Part shown: positions 51,777 to 61,308 of the stretch, piece by piece | Layout of the letters: each line of letters opens with the position of its first letter | Numbering within the stretch: the stretch's first letter is position 1 | Origin: Aliamphritea ceti | GTDB lineage: Bacteria; Pseudomonadota; Gammaproteobacteria; Pseudomonadales; Balneatricaceae | Length of the DNA: 64,000 bases | Direction: 5' to 3' | Assembly: GCF_024347215.1 (NCBI RefSeq) | Contig: NZ_AP025282.1 | Span: 2,418,001 to 2,482,000, forward strand | Position numbers and translations under genes: made by a program | Notes under the pieces: model-generated | The model's input: only the letters and a program-made list of their open reading frames with translations | The model's database searches: none | What the model was told of the DNA's origin: nothing

Positions 51777-53567
51777 ATGGCATTTAACAAATATTATCAG
51801 GATGAGCTTTCTTACCTTCGAGAGTTAGGTGTTGAGTTTTCACACCAGAATCCGGGGTTGTCAAAGTTTCTGTCAGAAGAAGGCAATGATCCGGATGTTG
51901 AGCGTTTGTTTGAAGGCGTTGCATTCCTCACCGGGCGGCTCCGGCAGAAGCTTGATGATCAGCTACCTGAGATCACTCATTCTCTGACCAGCCTGTTATG
52001 GCCGCACTACCTGCGGCCATTACCTGCAATGAGTATTCTGGAGTACAAACCTGTCACCAGCGCACTGACAGAAGGAAAGAAAATCTCAAAGGGCGAGATG
52101 GTGCGCAGCGTAGAAGTGGATGGCACTGCTTGCCAGTTCAGGACTTGCTACGACGTTGATATATATCCTATCAGTCTGACTGATCTGACGACCTCCGTTA
52201 ACAGTGATGGCGCGGAGATGGCTATTCGGTTTGAATTGGAAACTGGCGCTACAGCTGAGTCGATGCAGTTGAAAAACCTGCGGTTATTTTTGCACGGCGA
52301 TCGCGAAACTCATATCAGCCAGGCCTTATATTTATGGCTGTTTCGTTATCTGGACAGTGTGCACTTAGAGGCCGGATACAAAGATGGCCGTGCTAATACG
52401 CAGCACCGTTTACCCGGGTTGCCGGTTTCTCCGGTTGGCTTTGCTGAAGATGAGGATTTGCTGCCTCAGAGTAACCGTTCATTTGAAGGTTATCGCTATT
52501 TGCAGGAGTTTTTCAGTTTGCCTGAAAAGTTCATGTTTGTAGATGTGAATGTCGATCTTCCGGTGATGTCAGCCCCCATGCTGGAGCACTTTACACTGAG
52601 ATTTAAGTTTAATCGCCAGTTCGATTCTCAGCTGCGGGTGAAGAAAGGTCATGTTCGTCTGTTTTGTACACCTATCATCAACTTGTTTGAACATGATGCT
52701 GACCCGATCAAAGTTGACCCGCGCAAGCTGGAATATTTAGTCCGTCCTGATTATGGGCAGCAAGAACATATTGAGCTTTTCAGCATAGACAGTGTGTTGG
52801 GTAAGCAAAGAGGGCGAAGCGATATCTATCGCTATGAGGCGTTTGAGAGTTTTGAACACGAATTAAACCACAGTGATCAACGCCGTCAGATTTTTTATAC
52901 GCAGCACAGGAAGATGTCGACCCTGCAAAATGGTGTCGATAATTATCTGCGCTTTGTTGATCTTGATAACCATAAAGCGCTACCCGTGACAGAGATCATT
53001 TCTATAGAACTGACCTGCACTAACCGCCAGTTGCCAGAAACACTAAGGGCGGGGGACATCATTTATCCCACTTCTGACTCCCCGGAATTTGTAACTTTTA
53101 AAAATATCTCCCGGGTGACCGGAGCATTACCGCCACCTGTCAGAGAAGGGCTGCACTGGCAACTTATTGCCAACCTTGCATTGCACTATCGCCCTCTGTC
53201 CAATCTGGAGTCACTTAAGAACTTGCTTACCAGCTATGACTTACGGGCAATGTTTGACCGGCAGACAGAGCGTGCCAGTAAACAGTTGCAGGAAGGAATC
53301 GTTGGTATTCAGACTGAGACGATTGATCGTATATCCAAGGGTGTGCCGGTTAGAGCGTTACAGACCCGGATGCAGATGCGGGAAAGCAAGTTTGGTGCAA
53401 AGGGGATACAGGGTGAAAGCAGCATGTTTTTATTCGCAGCGGTGCTGAGTGGCTTTTTTGCGCAGTACGCTCCGATTAACTCGCATCATCAACTGATTGT
53501 CGAAGGGCTTGAGAATGGAGAGGTGTATCAATGGAAGATACAACCGGGTTTGAAAACGATTCTCTGA
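51777..53567 (+). CDS. tssF: TssF (VasA), baseplate wedge protein
   Basis: A 596-residue protein opening FNKYYQDELSYLRELGVEFS and continuing with DPDVERLFEGVAFLTGRLRQ and LTSLLWPHYLRPLPAMSI, all diagnostic for TssF/VasA. It forms the (TssF)2-TssG wedge of the baseplate. The length is normal. The gene overlaps tssG by 37 bases. Confidence 0.96.
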   Translation: MAFNKYYQDELSYLRELGVEFSHQNPGLSKFLSEEGNDPDVERLFEGVAFLTGRLRQKLDDQLPEITHSLTSLLWPHYLRPLPAMSILEYKPVTSALTEGKKISKGEMVRSVEVDGTACQFRTCYDVDIYPISLTDLTTSVNSDGAEMAIRFELETGATAESMQLKNLRLFLHGDRETHISQALYLWLFRYLDSVHLEAGYKDGRANTQHRLPGLPVSPVGFAEDEDLLPQSNRSFEGYRYLQEFFSLPEKFMFVDVNVDLPVMSAPMLEHFTLRFKFNRQFDSQLRVKKGHVRLFCTPIINLFEHDADPIKVDPRKLEYLVRPDYGQQEHIELFSIDSVLGKQRGRSDIYRYEAFESFEHELNHSDQRRQIFYTQHRKMSTLQNGVDNYLRFVDLDNHKALPVTEIISIELTCTNRQLPETLRAGDIIYPTSDSPEFVTFKNISRVTGALPPPVREGLHWQLIANLALHYRPLSNLESLKNLLTSYDLRAMFDRQTERASKQLQEGIVGIQTETIDRISKGVPVRALQTRMQMRESKFGAKGIQGESSMFLFAAVLSGFFAQYAPINSHHQLIVEGLENGEVYQWKIQPGLKTIL

Positions 53568-54826
53568 CTCAGCTTATTCTCAGGGATTCGCATCAGTTTG
53601 ATTTTTTTCAGGCGGTGCGTCTGTTAGAAAAAAACGCTCCTGTAAAGGTCGGTTATCAGGGTGCCGTGGCTAAAGAGCAGGTTCGCTTTGCCGGGCACCC
53701 CTCGCTGGCGTTTGCCAGTAGCGATATAGCAAAAGCACGTATTGATTCCAGTGGAAAGGCAGTGCTGGAATCCAATTTCATCGGGCTGTATGGCGCGCCT
53801 TCGCCGATGCCCGTGCATGTAACGGAAAGCATCATTGCTGAGCAGATGCGGATCGAAACTCAGGATCATCAGACCTACTTCATTAAAAAAGAGGAGCAGC
53901 TTCAGCGCTTACGGGATTATCGACTGGATGTATCCAGTCTTCTGAACGATGCGACTGATATAAAAAAACAGATCAAGTCAGGCGCATTTGCGGTAAGGGA
54001 ATTCAGTGAAAGCTGTTTAGAGCGTCTGAGACGTTCAGAATCCCTGCCCGACATTCTGGGGCGGTCCGATTATCAGGCATTCCGTCAGGGAGAGCTCCTG
54101 CTACAGCTTTATGATGTTCCTGCAGCAAGGCAAAGAGACTTTCTGGATCTGTTTAATCACCGGTTTACTTCGCTGCTGTATCGGAGCTGGGAAAAATATC
54201 AGCCGGGTATTCTGTATCAGAAAAGGGCTGAAGATCCGTTCTCTGAAGGTGTTTTCTCTCTGATGGGAGCGCCTGACAAACAGGCCAGAGAGCGTTCAGC
54301 AGTGAATTGGCCAAGGTTGTTGGGATACGCCGGGCTAATAGCAATGAATGCTAACTCAGTTAGCGTGATGACCTCTGTAATAAGTGGTTATTTTGGGATG
54401 ATTCCGGTGCAAATCCAGGAGTACGTTGAGCGCTGGGCAGATATTCCGGGTGATCAGCTCAATAGCCTGGGTAAAGCCAATAGCCGGCTGGGTGATGACC
54501 TGTGTCTGGGAAAAAAAATTAAAGACCATTGCGGCAAGTTCAGAGTGTGTATTGGCCCTCTTGATTTTGAAACTTTTGAACGCTTTCTGCCCGATGGCGA
54601 CGCTTATGCTGCTTTATTAGAACTTATTGAGCTCTTAATGCCGGAACAATTGTGCTTCGACATTGAGCTTATATTGAAACGCGAGGATGTTCCCCCGTTC
54701 ACCCTGGGTGGGGCATCTGCACCGAAATTAGGTTGGGTGGGTTGGTTGGCGAAAGCCACGGGGGAAGACCCTCGTGTAGTGCTGAGCAACACCGTACAGG
54801 ACAAATGGATCAGTAAGCCAGATTAA
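53531..54826 (+). CDS. tssG: TssG (VasB), baseplate wedge protein
   Basis: A 431-residue protein. N-terminal QFDFFQAVRLLEKNAP, then VRFAGHPSLAFASSDIAKA, NFIGLYGAPSPMPVHVTESI and FLDLFNHRFTSLLYRSWEKY are the TssG/VasB hallmarks. Its ATG lies inside tssF (37-base overlap) with GGAGAGG seven bases upstream, so translation is coupled, matching the fixed TssF:TssG stoichiometry. Confidence 0.96.
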   Translation: MEDTTGFENDSLTQLILRDSHQFDFFQAVRLLEKNAPVKVGYQGAVAKEQVRFAGHPSLAFASSDIAKARIDSSGKAVLESNFIGLYGAPSPMPVHVTESIIAEQMRIETQDHQTYFIKKEEQLQRLRDYRLDVSSLLNDATDIKKQIKSGAFAVREFSESCLERLRRSESLPDILGRSDYQAFRQGELLLQLYDVPAARQRDFLDLFNHRFTSLLYRSWEKYQPGILYQKRAEDPFSEGVFSLMGAPDKQARERSAVNWPRLLGYAGLIAMNANSVSVMTSVISGYFGMIPVQIQEYVERWADIPGDQLNSLGKANSRLGDDLCLGKKIKDHCGKFRVCIGPLDFETFERFLPDGDAYAALLELIELLMPEQLCFDIELILKREDVPPFTLGGASAPKLGWVGWLAKATGEDPRVVLSNTVQDKWISKPD

Positions 54827-54847
54827 TGGCTTGCCAGTGAAGGACTT

Positions 54848-57496
54848 ATGGATAATATAAAAATGAAATCCCTGATGGGACGCCTGAACAAAAATGTAAC
54901 CCGTGCGCTGGAAGCTTCTGCGGGGCTGGCGGTTTCCCATGGCGCTTATGAGATTAGCGTTGAGCATTTTTTACTGAAAATGCTGGAGGATGATAATGAC
55001 CTCGCGCAGATTCTTGTGCACTACAAAATCAATGTTATGCACTTTGTCCGCGACCTGCAGCATGCAGTAGAGACGGATAAAAAAGGCAATACAGGTAAGC
55101 CTGTTTTCTCCCGTACACTGATGGGCTTGTTTGAAGACGCGTGGCTTATTGCGTCATTGGAACGGCGTGACAGCGAAATCCGCAGCGGTGTTTTGGTGCT
55201 GGCGATTCTGTCAAATCAGCGGCGTCACGGCATGGCTGGTTATTGTGACAGTTTGTCTGAAATTTCCGTTGATGATTTATTAAAAAATTACGACGACATT
55301 GTTGCTGATTCTCCAGAGCAGAAAGCCGTTTTGAGCCAGGCAGGTCATCAGGCTTCAGTTGCAGAGAAAGAAGTTGATCTGGGGCCTTTGCATAAATATT
55401 GCACACATTTTACAGCCCGAGCCCGGGAAGGTCTGATCGATCCGGTATTCTGCCGTGATACTGAAATCCGGCAGATGATCGATATATTAGGACGCCGTCG
55501 TAAAAATAACCCGATCTGTGTGGGTGATGCCGGTGTTGGTAAAACAGCAGTGGTTGAAGGGTTGGCGCTTAAAATTGCACAAGGAGAAGTGCCTGATGTT
55601 CTGGCCGATGTAGAGCTTTATGGCCTTGACCTGGGTCTGCTTCAAGCCGGCGCAAGTGTTAAAGGAGAATTCGAAAACCGTTTGAACGGCGTTATTACGG
55701 CGGTTAAAGAATCACCTAAACCTATTATTCTGTTCATCGATGAAGCCCATACGTTGATCGGTGCAGGCGGTGCTGCAGGCAGTGGCGATGCTGCCAACCT
55801 GCTTAAACCTGCTCTGGCTCGCGGTGAATTACGTACCGTTGCAGCAACCACTTGGTCCGAATATAAGAAGTACTTTGAGAAAGACCCTGCTTTAGCCCGC
55901 CGTTTTCAATTGGTAAAACTGGATGAGCCGACAGTCGATCAGGCCGTTACTATCATCAGAGGTCTGCGGGAAACTTATGAAGCAGCACACGGTGTTTATG
56001 TAAGAGATGATGCTGTTGAAGCGGCTGCAAGTTTGTCGTCACGTTACATTTCAGGTCGCCAGCTACCGGATAAAGCTGTTGATGTATTAGATACAGCAGC
56101 AGCCAGGGTCAAAATCAGTATCTCCTCTATTCCTTATGGCGTTGAAGATGCCGACCGTAGAATTCAGACATTACAGAGAGAAAGAGCGGCGCTCGAACGC
56201 GATATCGCCGCTGATATCATGGCCGATGAAGGCCAGTTAGATGCGCTGGATGTTTTGTTAGATCAGTCCATGACTGAGCGGGACGTGCTGACCGATCAAT
56301 GGCAGAAAGAGAAAGCCATTGTTGAGCGGATTCTTGAACACCGACAAACACTGGCGAAGGCTCATCTTGAAACTGCAGAAGGGGACGCCTGTGAGACCAT
56401 CGATGAAGCCGGGCTTAAGCAGCAGATTCGTGATGAGCTGGCTGAGCTTGCAGGCATTCAGGGTGACAATCCACTGATTCATTATGAAGTCTCTCCTGAC
56501 GTTGTCGGACGTGTGATAGCAGACTGGACCGGTATTCCTCTGGGGAAAATGGTGCGGGATGAAGCAGCATCAGTACTGACACTGGCGGATAATTTAAAGC
56601 AGCGTATCCGTGGTCAGGACCATGCAATCGATGCAATTGACAGAGGGGTGCGTGCAGCTAAAGCCGGTGTCAATAATCCAGATACGCCGTTGGGTGTGTT
56701 CCTTCTTGTAGGGCCGAGTGGCGTGGGTAAAACTGAGATGGCTCTTGGCGTTGCCGATATGCTGTTCGGTGGCGAACGCTTTTTAACCACGATTAATATG
56801 TCCGAGTTTCAGGAGAAACATACTGTTTCCCGTCTTATCGGTTCACCACCTGGTTATGTCGGCTTCGGTGAAGGTGGTGTATTAACGGAAGCCGTACGTC
56901 AGAAGCCATATTCACTGGTGCTGTTGGATGAAGTGGAAAAAGCAGATCTGGAAGTGATGAACCTGTTCTATCAGGTGTTTGATAAAGGCATGTTGTCGGA
57001 TGGCGAAGGCCAGCTAGTTAACTTCCGTAACTCCGCTGTATTTCTTACCTCGAATCTGGCAACTGAAATCATTACGGATATGTGTAGCGATGGTAAGCGT
57101 CCGGATCCGGAAGCGCTGATGGCGGCCATTCGCCCAACACTGAGTAAGCACTTTAAACCGGCACTGCTGGCCCGTATGCAAATTGTTCCTTTTTACACCA
57201 TTGATACCTCAGTGATGTCTGATATCGCGCGTCTCAAGCTTAATAAAGTTGTCGATCGGGTAGGAAATAGTCAGCAACTGGACATGCAGTACACCGATGA
57301 GGTGGTCGAAACCATTGCGCAGCGATGCCAGGAAGTGGAAAGCGGTGCACGTAATATTGACCATATTATTAATGGCTCTCTTCTGCCGCAGTTAGCGAGT
57401 GAATTACTCGAACATATGAATAGTGAGGCCCGGTTTACACGCGTAGATCTGGATATAAACGATGCCGGTGATTTCTCGTTGTCTTTCAGTAAATAG
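54848..57496 (+). CDS. clpV: TssH (ClpV), AAA+ sheath disassembly ATPase
   Basis: An 882-residue ClpV. It has a Clp-N domain (residues 1-150) and a first AAA+ module with Walker A GDAGVGKTAVVEG (about 225) and Walker B ILFIDEAHTLIGAGG. A middle coiled coil (LQRERAALERDIAADI) precedes the second AAA+ module, with Walker A LVGPSGVGKTEMALG (about 620) and SPPGYVGFGEGG. It recognises TssC in contracted sheaths and recycles them. It lies 21 bases after tssG, with AAGGA before the ATG. Confidence 0.96.
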   Translation: MDNIKMKSLMGRLNKNVTRALEASAGLAVSHGAYEISVEHFLLKMLEDDNDLAQILVHYKINVMHFVRDLQHAVETDKKGNTGKPVFSRTLMGLFEDAWLIASLERRDSEIRSGVLVLAILSNQRRHGMAGYCDSLSEISVDDLLKNYDDIVADSPEQKAVLSQAGHQASVAEKEVDLGPLHKYCTHFTARAREGLIDPVFCRDTEIRQMIDILGRRRKNNPICVGDAGVGKTAVVEGLALKIAQGEVPDVLADVELYGLDLGLLQAGASVKGEFENRLNGVITAVKESPKPIILFIDEAHTLIGAGGAAGSGDAANLLKPALARGELRTVAATTWSEYKKYFEKDPALARRFQLVKLDEPTVDQAVTIIRGLRETYEAAHGVYVRDDAVEAAASLSSRYISGRQLPDKAVDVLDTAAARVKISISSIPYGVEDADRRIQTLQRERAALERDIAADIMADEGQLDALDVLLDQSMTERDVLTDQWQKEKAIVERILEHRQTLAKAHLETAEGDACETIDEAGLKQQIRDELAELAGIQGDNPLIHYEVSPDVVGRVIADWTGIPLGKMVRDEAASVLTLADNLKQRIRGQDHAIDAIDRGVRAAKAGVNNPDTPLGVFLLVGPSGVGKTEMALGVADMLFGGERFLTTINMSEFQEKHTVSRLIGSPPGYVGFGEGGVLTEAVRQKPYSLVLLDEVEKADLEVMNLFYQVFDKGMLSDGEGQLVNFRNSAVFLTSNLATEIITDMCSDGKRPDPEALMAAIRPTLSKHFKPALLARMQIVPFYTIDTSVMSDIARLKLNKVVDRVGNSQQLDMQYTDEVVETIAQRCQEVESGARNIDHIINGSLLPQLASELLEHMNSEARFTRVDLDINDAGDFSLSFSK

Positions 57497-57507
57497 CAGG
57501 ATTAATA

Positions 57508-59160
57508 ATGGATTATTCAATCGAAGATTCTGTATTGGCGCTTGAAGAGCTGGTTCAGATTAATCTTTCAATTACCCGTGAAAAGGATATCAAACGCTTA
57601 CTGGATAAAATCCTCACAGCCGCCAGAAAACTGACGTCTGCAGAAGCTGGTTGTGTCTATATTCTGGATCGAAAAAAACGTTTCCTGATCCCTGAAGTGG
57701 CGCAGGGAGATTATTTTTCTCAGCTGAGTAATGAACTTCGCCCGGTTGATCTCCTGGCTGAAAAGCGTTCAGGCCAGACCGACGTTATCTCCTGGGCGGC
57801 CCTGTCGGGCCAGGTTGTTAATATCGCCAATACGTATCAATACAGCGGTTTTGATTTTGCTGAACAGTACCGTTTAGACAGACTCTTTGGTCAGCAAACG
57901 GTGTCAATGCTGGTGGTCCCGCTGACTGATTTTGAAGGCAGCAGCCTGGGGGTGATGAAACTTTACAATCGCCGGGAGAATGAGCAGGGAGAGATTAATG
58001 CTTTCCCGGCTCAGCTGGAAGGTTTGGTTAAAGCCTTTGCTGTTCAGGCTGTGGTGGTTGCAGAAAATGCGCGTTTGCTGGCAGATAACCGGGTACTGAT
58101 AGAGCAACTGGATTCGGCCAGACATGTTCTGGAAATTGAAAATCAGGAGCTGAAAGAGCGAATCAGCGGTTCACTTGTAGTAGATAACATCATTGGTGAC
58201 TCACCGGAGATGCGTAAGGTGTTCAGCCTGATGGAGAAAATCGTCAGCACCAGCGCAACCATTATGATTCGGGGCGAAACCGGAACAGGTAAGGAGTTGG
58301 TGGCTGCGTGCATTCACCGTAATAGTCCGCAACGCAGTAAGCAGGCTTTTGTCGCACAGAACTGCGCGGCATTGCCTGAAGAGCTCCTCGAGTCAGAATT
58401 ATTCGGTTATAAGAAAGGTGCGTTCAGCGGTGCTTCTGCGGATAAAAAAGGACTGATTGAATTAGCCAGTGGTGGCACCTTATTTCTGGATGAAATCGGT
58501 GATATGCCACTTAAATTACAAGCTAAACTGCTGCGTGTTTTGCAAGAGCGGGAAGTGCGACCGCTGGGAGCTTTGCACCCTATAAAGATTGATCTGCGGG
58601 TGATTGCAGCAACCCATCAGGACCTTCTGGAACTCATTGATAAAGGAGAATTCAGGGAAGACCTTTATTATCGACTGAATGTTTTCCCGATTGACCTGCC
58701 GGCGTTAAAAGATCGACGTGACGATATCCCTGCGCTGGTTCACTACTTTATCGGAAATATAGCGCAGCAATATGGAAAACAGATTTCAGGTATTAAATCG
58801 GCAGTTTTAGATGTGATTCAGGCGCAGCCTTTACCGGGGAACATCAGAGAGCTCCGTAATATGATTGAGCGTGCTGTGTTATTAGCGCCAGAAGACGGCG
58901 TGATCGAGTTACAGCATTTGCCTGAATCAATGACTGCTGCAGCACCGGTTATGGCGGCAGATTCTGAAGGAGTTTGCCTGGATGGTGACAGCCTCAAGGA
59001 TACAATGCAGCGGCTGGAAGCAAAGGTAATCGCCAAGAAACTGCAGGCGTATAAAGGTAACCAGACCCGTACCGCGAAAGCGTTGGGGGTTTCAAGAAGA
59101 TCCTTGGTTGAAAAGTTGAGCCGGTACAATCTGCGTGATAATCCTTTGGTCTGCCATTGA
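57508..59160 (+). CDS. vasH: VasH-like sigma-54 enhancer-binding activator
   Basis: A 550-residue regulator. It has an N-terminal GAF domain (about 17-190; ILDRKKRFLIPEVAQGD, VPLTDFEGSSLGVMKLYNR) and a sigma-54 AAA+ domain with Walker A GETGTGKEL (about 256), a sigma-54 contact loop GAFSGA at 304-309 and Walker B GGTLFLDEIGDMP. A Fis-type helix-turn-helix lies at the C-terminus (RTAKALGVSRRSLVEKLSRY). The usual contact motif is GAFTGA; here Thr is Ser at residue 307. It has no receiver domain, so it is probably ligand- or self-controlled. It likely activates the sigma-54 promoters found at hcp and both vgrG genes. It is the last gene of the tssA-H block. Confidence 0.93.
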   Translation: MDYSIEDSVLALEELVQINLSITREKDIKRLLDKILTAARKLTSAEAGCVYILDRKKRFLIPEVAQGDYFSQLSNELRPVDLLAEKRSGQTDVISWAALSGQVVNIANTYQYSGFDFAEQYRLDRLFGQQTVSMLVVPLTDFEGSSLGVMKLYNRRENEQGEINAFPAQLEGLVKAFAVQAVVVAENARLLADNRVLIEQLDSARHVLEIENQELKERISGSLVVDNIIGDSPEMRKVFSLMEKIVSTSATIMIRGETGTGKELVAACIHRNSPQRSKQAFVAQNCAALPEELLESELFGYKKGAFSGASADKKGLIELASGGTLFLDEIGDMPLKLQAKLLRVLQEREVRPLGALHPIKIDLRVIAATHQDLLELIDKGEFREDLYYRLNVFPIDLPALKDRRDDIPALVHYFIGNIAQQYGKQISGIKSAVLDVIQAQPLPGNIRELRNMIERAVLLAPEDGVIELQHLPESMTAAAPVMAADSEGVCLDGDSLKDTMQRLEAKVIAKKLQAYKGNQTRTAKALGVSRRSLVEKLSRYNLRDNPLVCH

Positions 59161-59213
59161 TCAGGTAGTGGTTCAGAAAAGGATTATGTATTTGGATGCC
59201 GTCATAAGCTTGT

Positions 59214-59231
59214 CTGGCATACCCATTGCTT
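59214..59231 (+). promoter_or_regulatory. Sigma-54 promoter of vgrG copy 2
   Basis: CTGGCATACCCATTGCTT has TGGCAT at -24, a 10-base GG-to-GC spacing and TTGCT at -12, very near the TGGCAC-N5-TTGCW consensus. It lies about 55 bases past the vasH stop and points at vgrG (59314), giving a leader of about 75 bases. Confidence 0.78.
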
Positions 59232-59236
59232 AATAG

Positions 59237-59293
59237 ATACATACAGTTGATAACCCAGAAACGTATTGAGCGACATATCGCGTGGGTATGTAT
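59237..59293 (+). repeat. Inverted repeat in vgrG copy 2 leader
   Basis: ATACATAC (59237-59244) and GTATGTAT (59286-59293) are perfectly complementary and fall in the predicted leader, ending seven bases before the GGAAGG ribosome site. It could be a leader hairpin or an operator. No T-tract follows. Confidence 0.4.
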
Positions 59294-59313
59294 AAAACAG
59301 GGAAGGTTATAGC

Positions 59314-61308
59314 GTGTTTTTAAAATCCAATGAAGAGCGGTTCTTCTTTACGGCAGCCGGTGCCAGTGATGACTTTCATCTCGTCAAAATGACGGGAGAA
59401 GAGGGGCTCTCTAAAAGTTTCCGCTTCAATGTGGAGGTGGTCTCACAATATCCTGATATTGAGCTTACGCCGATCCTGGCGCAGCCGGGGTTGATTACGC
59501 TGCATGACCTGACTAATGATGGCGAGCCATATACCCGTTTTATTCACGGTGTCGTTACAGAGGCTGAGCTGGAAGAAAGCAGCTTGCGCCAATCTACCTA
59601 TCATTTTGTCGTAGAGCCTAAAACGGAACTGCTGAACTTACGTGCCGGATGCCGTATTTTTCAACAACAAAGCACCCAGCAGATAATTACGACGCTACTG
59701 GATGAAGCGGGTTTCTCCGGCGATGAATTCGAATTCAGGCTACAGGGAGCGTATCCGGCGCGTGAGTACTGCGTCCAATATAATGAAACGGAGCTGGAGT
59801 TCATGCAGCGTCTGCTTGAAGAAGAAGGTATACACTACTTCTTTGAGCATGAAGAAGCGCTGCACCGGATCGTCTTTAGCGACAGTTCAGCTACCCATAC
59901 CCCCATCGAAAATCAGTCTGAGATACCTTATTTTCATGATGCGCAGGGCGCTTTACGTGAACAGCATATATTCCGTTTTGACTACAGTGAAGCGATTGTA
60001 TCTGGCCGCAGCCAACTCAGAGACTTTGATTTTACCCGTCCGACCCTGACCCTGGAATCCGCCCAGCAAGATGAGCTTGATCAGGCTCTGGAGGTATATC
60101 AGTATCCCGGCCGTTTTCAGCATACTGACGCCGGTGATCGCTTTGCTCAGGTGGTGCTGGAGTCGATTAATGTTCAGCGCCGTACCGTTAGTGCACAGAG
60201 CGACGTTAACCGGCTGATACCGGGATTCAGTTTTACGCTCGCTGAGCACGAGAGAGATACGCTGAATACTGAGTATTATCTCACGCATGTTGAGCATGAA
60301 TGTGCTCAGCCGCAGGTGCTGGAACAAGGCGCGACCACCGAAGGTTCCAGTTATAGCAATACCATTAAGGCCATTCCTTTTGATGTGCCTTACCGGGCAC
60401 CGTTGAAAACGTCGGTACCGACCGTCTACGGCTGCCAAACGGCAATTGTTTGTGGGCCAGCGGGTGAAGAGATCTATACCGATCAGCACGGCCGGATCAA
60501 AGTACAGTTCCATTGGGACCGGGTTGGCCAGCGTGATGAAAACAGCACCTGCTGGCTGCGGGTAAGCCAGCTGTTTGCCGGGCATGAGCGGGGCAGTATG
60601 TTTATACCCCGCATTGGTGAAGAGGTACTGGTCGATTTTCTTGAAGGTAATCCAGACCGCCCGGTCGTGACAGGTAGGTTATACCATGGCCTTAACCGGT
60701 CACCCTATCCATTGCCGGATAATAAAACTCTCAGCACGATTAAAACCAACTCCACCAAAGGCGGAGAAGGCTTTAATGAGATACGGATCGAAGATAAGAA
60801 AGGCGCAGAGCAAATTTTCACCCATGCCGAAAAAGATATGCAGCAGGTGACCCGTAACGACCATAAAGAGTGGGTTGGCAACGAGCATCACCGAATTCTG
60901 GAAGGCAACGAGTACCGCCACGTAAAAGGTGATGAACACGTCAAAACCCAGCAGCGTTATAGCCGGCAGGTGAACGGCGATATGCATCTCACCATTGGTC
61001 AGGATCATCAGCTGAAAGTGGCTAATGACCAGTATACCTACGCCGGGCAAGAGCTACATTTTACCAGTGGCGTTAAACATGCCCTAAGTGCAGGGACGGA
61101 AATTGCGTTTAAAGCCGGCGGCAGCCTGGTGACCATTAATCCGGGCGGCGTCACCTTTAAAGGGGCGCAGGTGAAGCTCAATATGGGCGGCGGTGGCAGC
61201 GGTAAGAAAGCGGCACCTATAAGCCCAGCACAGCTAATGACAATGGAAACACCGGCACCTTTCTGTGAAGAATGTGAAGCCTGTAAGGACGGTAGCTGTG
61301 CAATCTAG
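59314..61308 (+). CDS. vgrG: VgrG spike protein (TssI), copy 2
   Basis: A 664-residue VgrG paralogous to 32126-34213 throughout. It has head segments FLKSNEERFFFTAAGASDDF and YPAREYCVQYNETELEFMQR, the gp5-OB segment GPAGEEIYTDQHGRIKVQFH and a needle region (SLVTINPGGVTFKGAQVKLN). The tail ends PFCEECEACKDGSCAI, with four Cys. There is no toxic extension. The start is GTG at 59314 with GGAAGG upstream, giving a protein N-terminus aligned with copy 1. It has its own sigma-54 promoter and is followed by overlapping DUF4123 and Rhs genes. Confidence 0.96.
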   Translation: MFLKSNEERFFFTAAGASDDFHLVKMTGEEGLSKSFRFNVEVVSQYPDIELTPILAQPGLITLHDLTNDGEPYTRFIHGVVTEAELEESSLRQSTYHFVVEPKTELLNLRAGCRIFQQQSTQQIITTLLDEAGFSGDEFEFRLQGAYPAREYCVQYNETELEFMQRLLEEEGIHYFFEHEEALHRIVFSDSSATHTPIENQSEIPYFHDAQGALREQHIFRFDYSEAIVSGRSQLRDFDFTRPTLTLESAQQDELDQALEVYQYPGRFQHTDAGDRFAQVVLESINVQRRTVSAQSDVNRLIPGFSFTLAEHERDTLNTEYYLTHVEHECAQPQVLEQGATTEGSSYSNTIKAIPFDVPYRAPLKTSVPTVYGCQTAIVCGPAGEEIYTDQHGRIKVQFHWDRVGQRDENSTCWLRVSQLFAGHERGSMFIPRIGEEVLVDFLEGNPDRPVVTGRLYHGLNRSPYPLPDNKTLSTIKTNSTKGGEGFNEIRIEDKKGAEQIFTHAEKDMQQVTRNDHKEWVGNEHHRILEGNEYRHVKGDEHVKTQQRYSRQVNGDMHLTIGQDHQLKVANDQYTYAGQELHFTSGVKHALSAGTEIAFKAGGSLVTINPGGVTFKGAQVKLNMGGGGSGKKAAPISPAQLMTMETPAPFCEECEACKDGSCAI

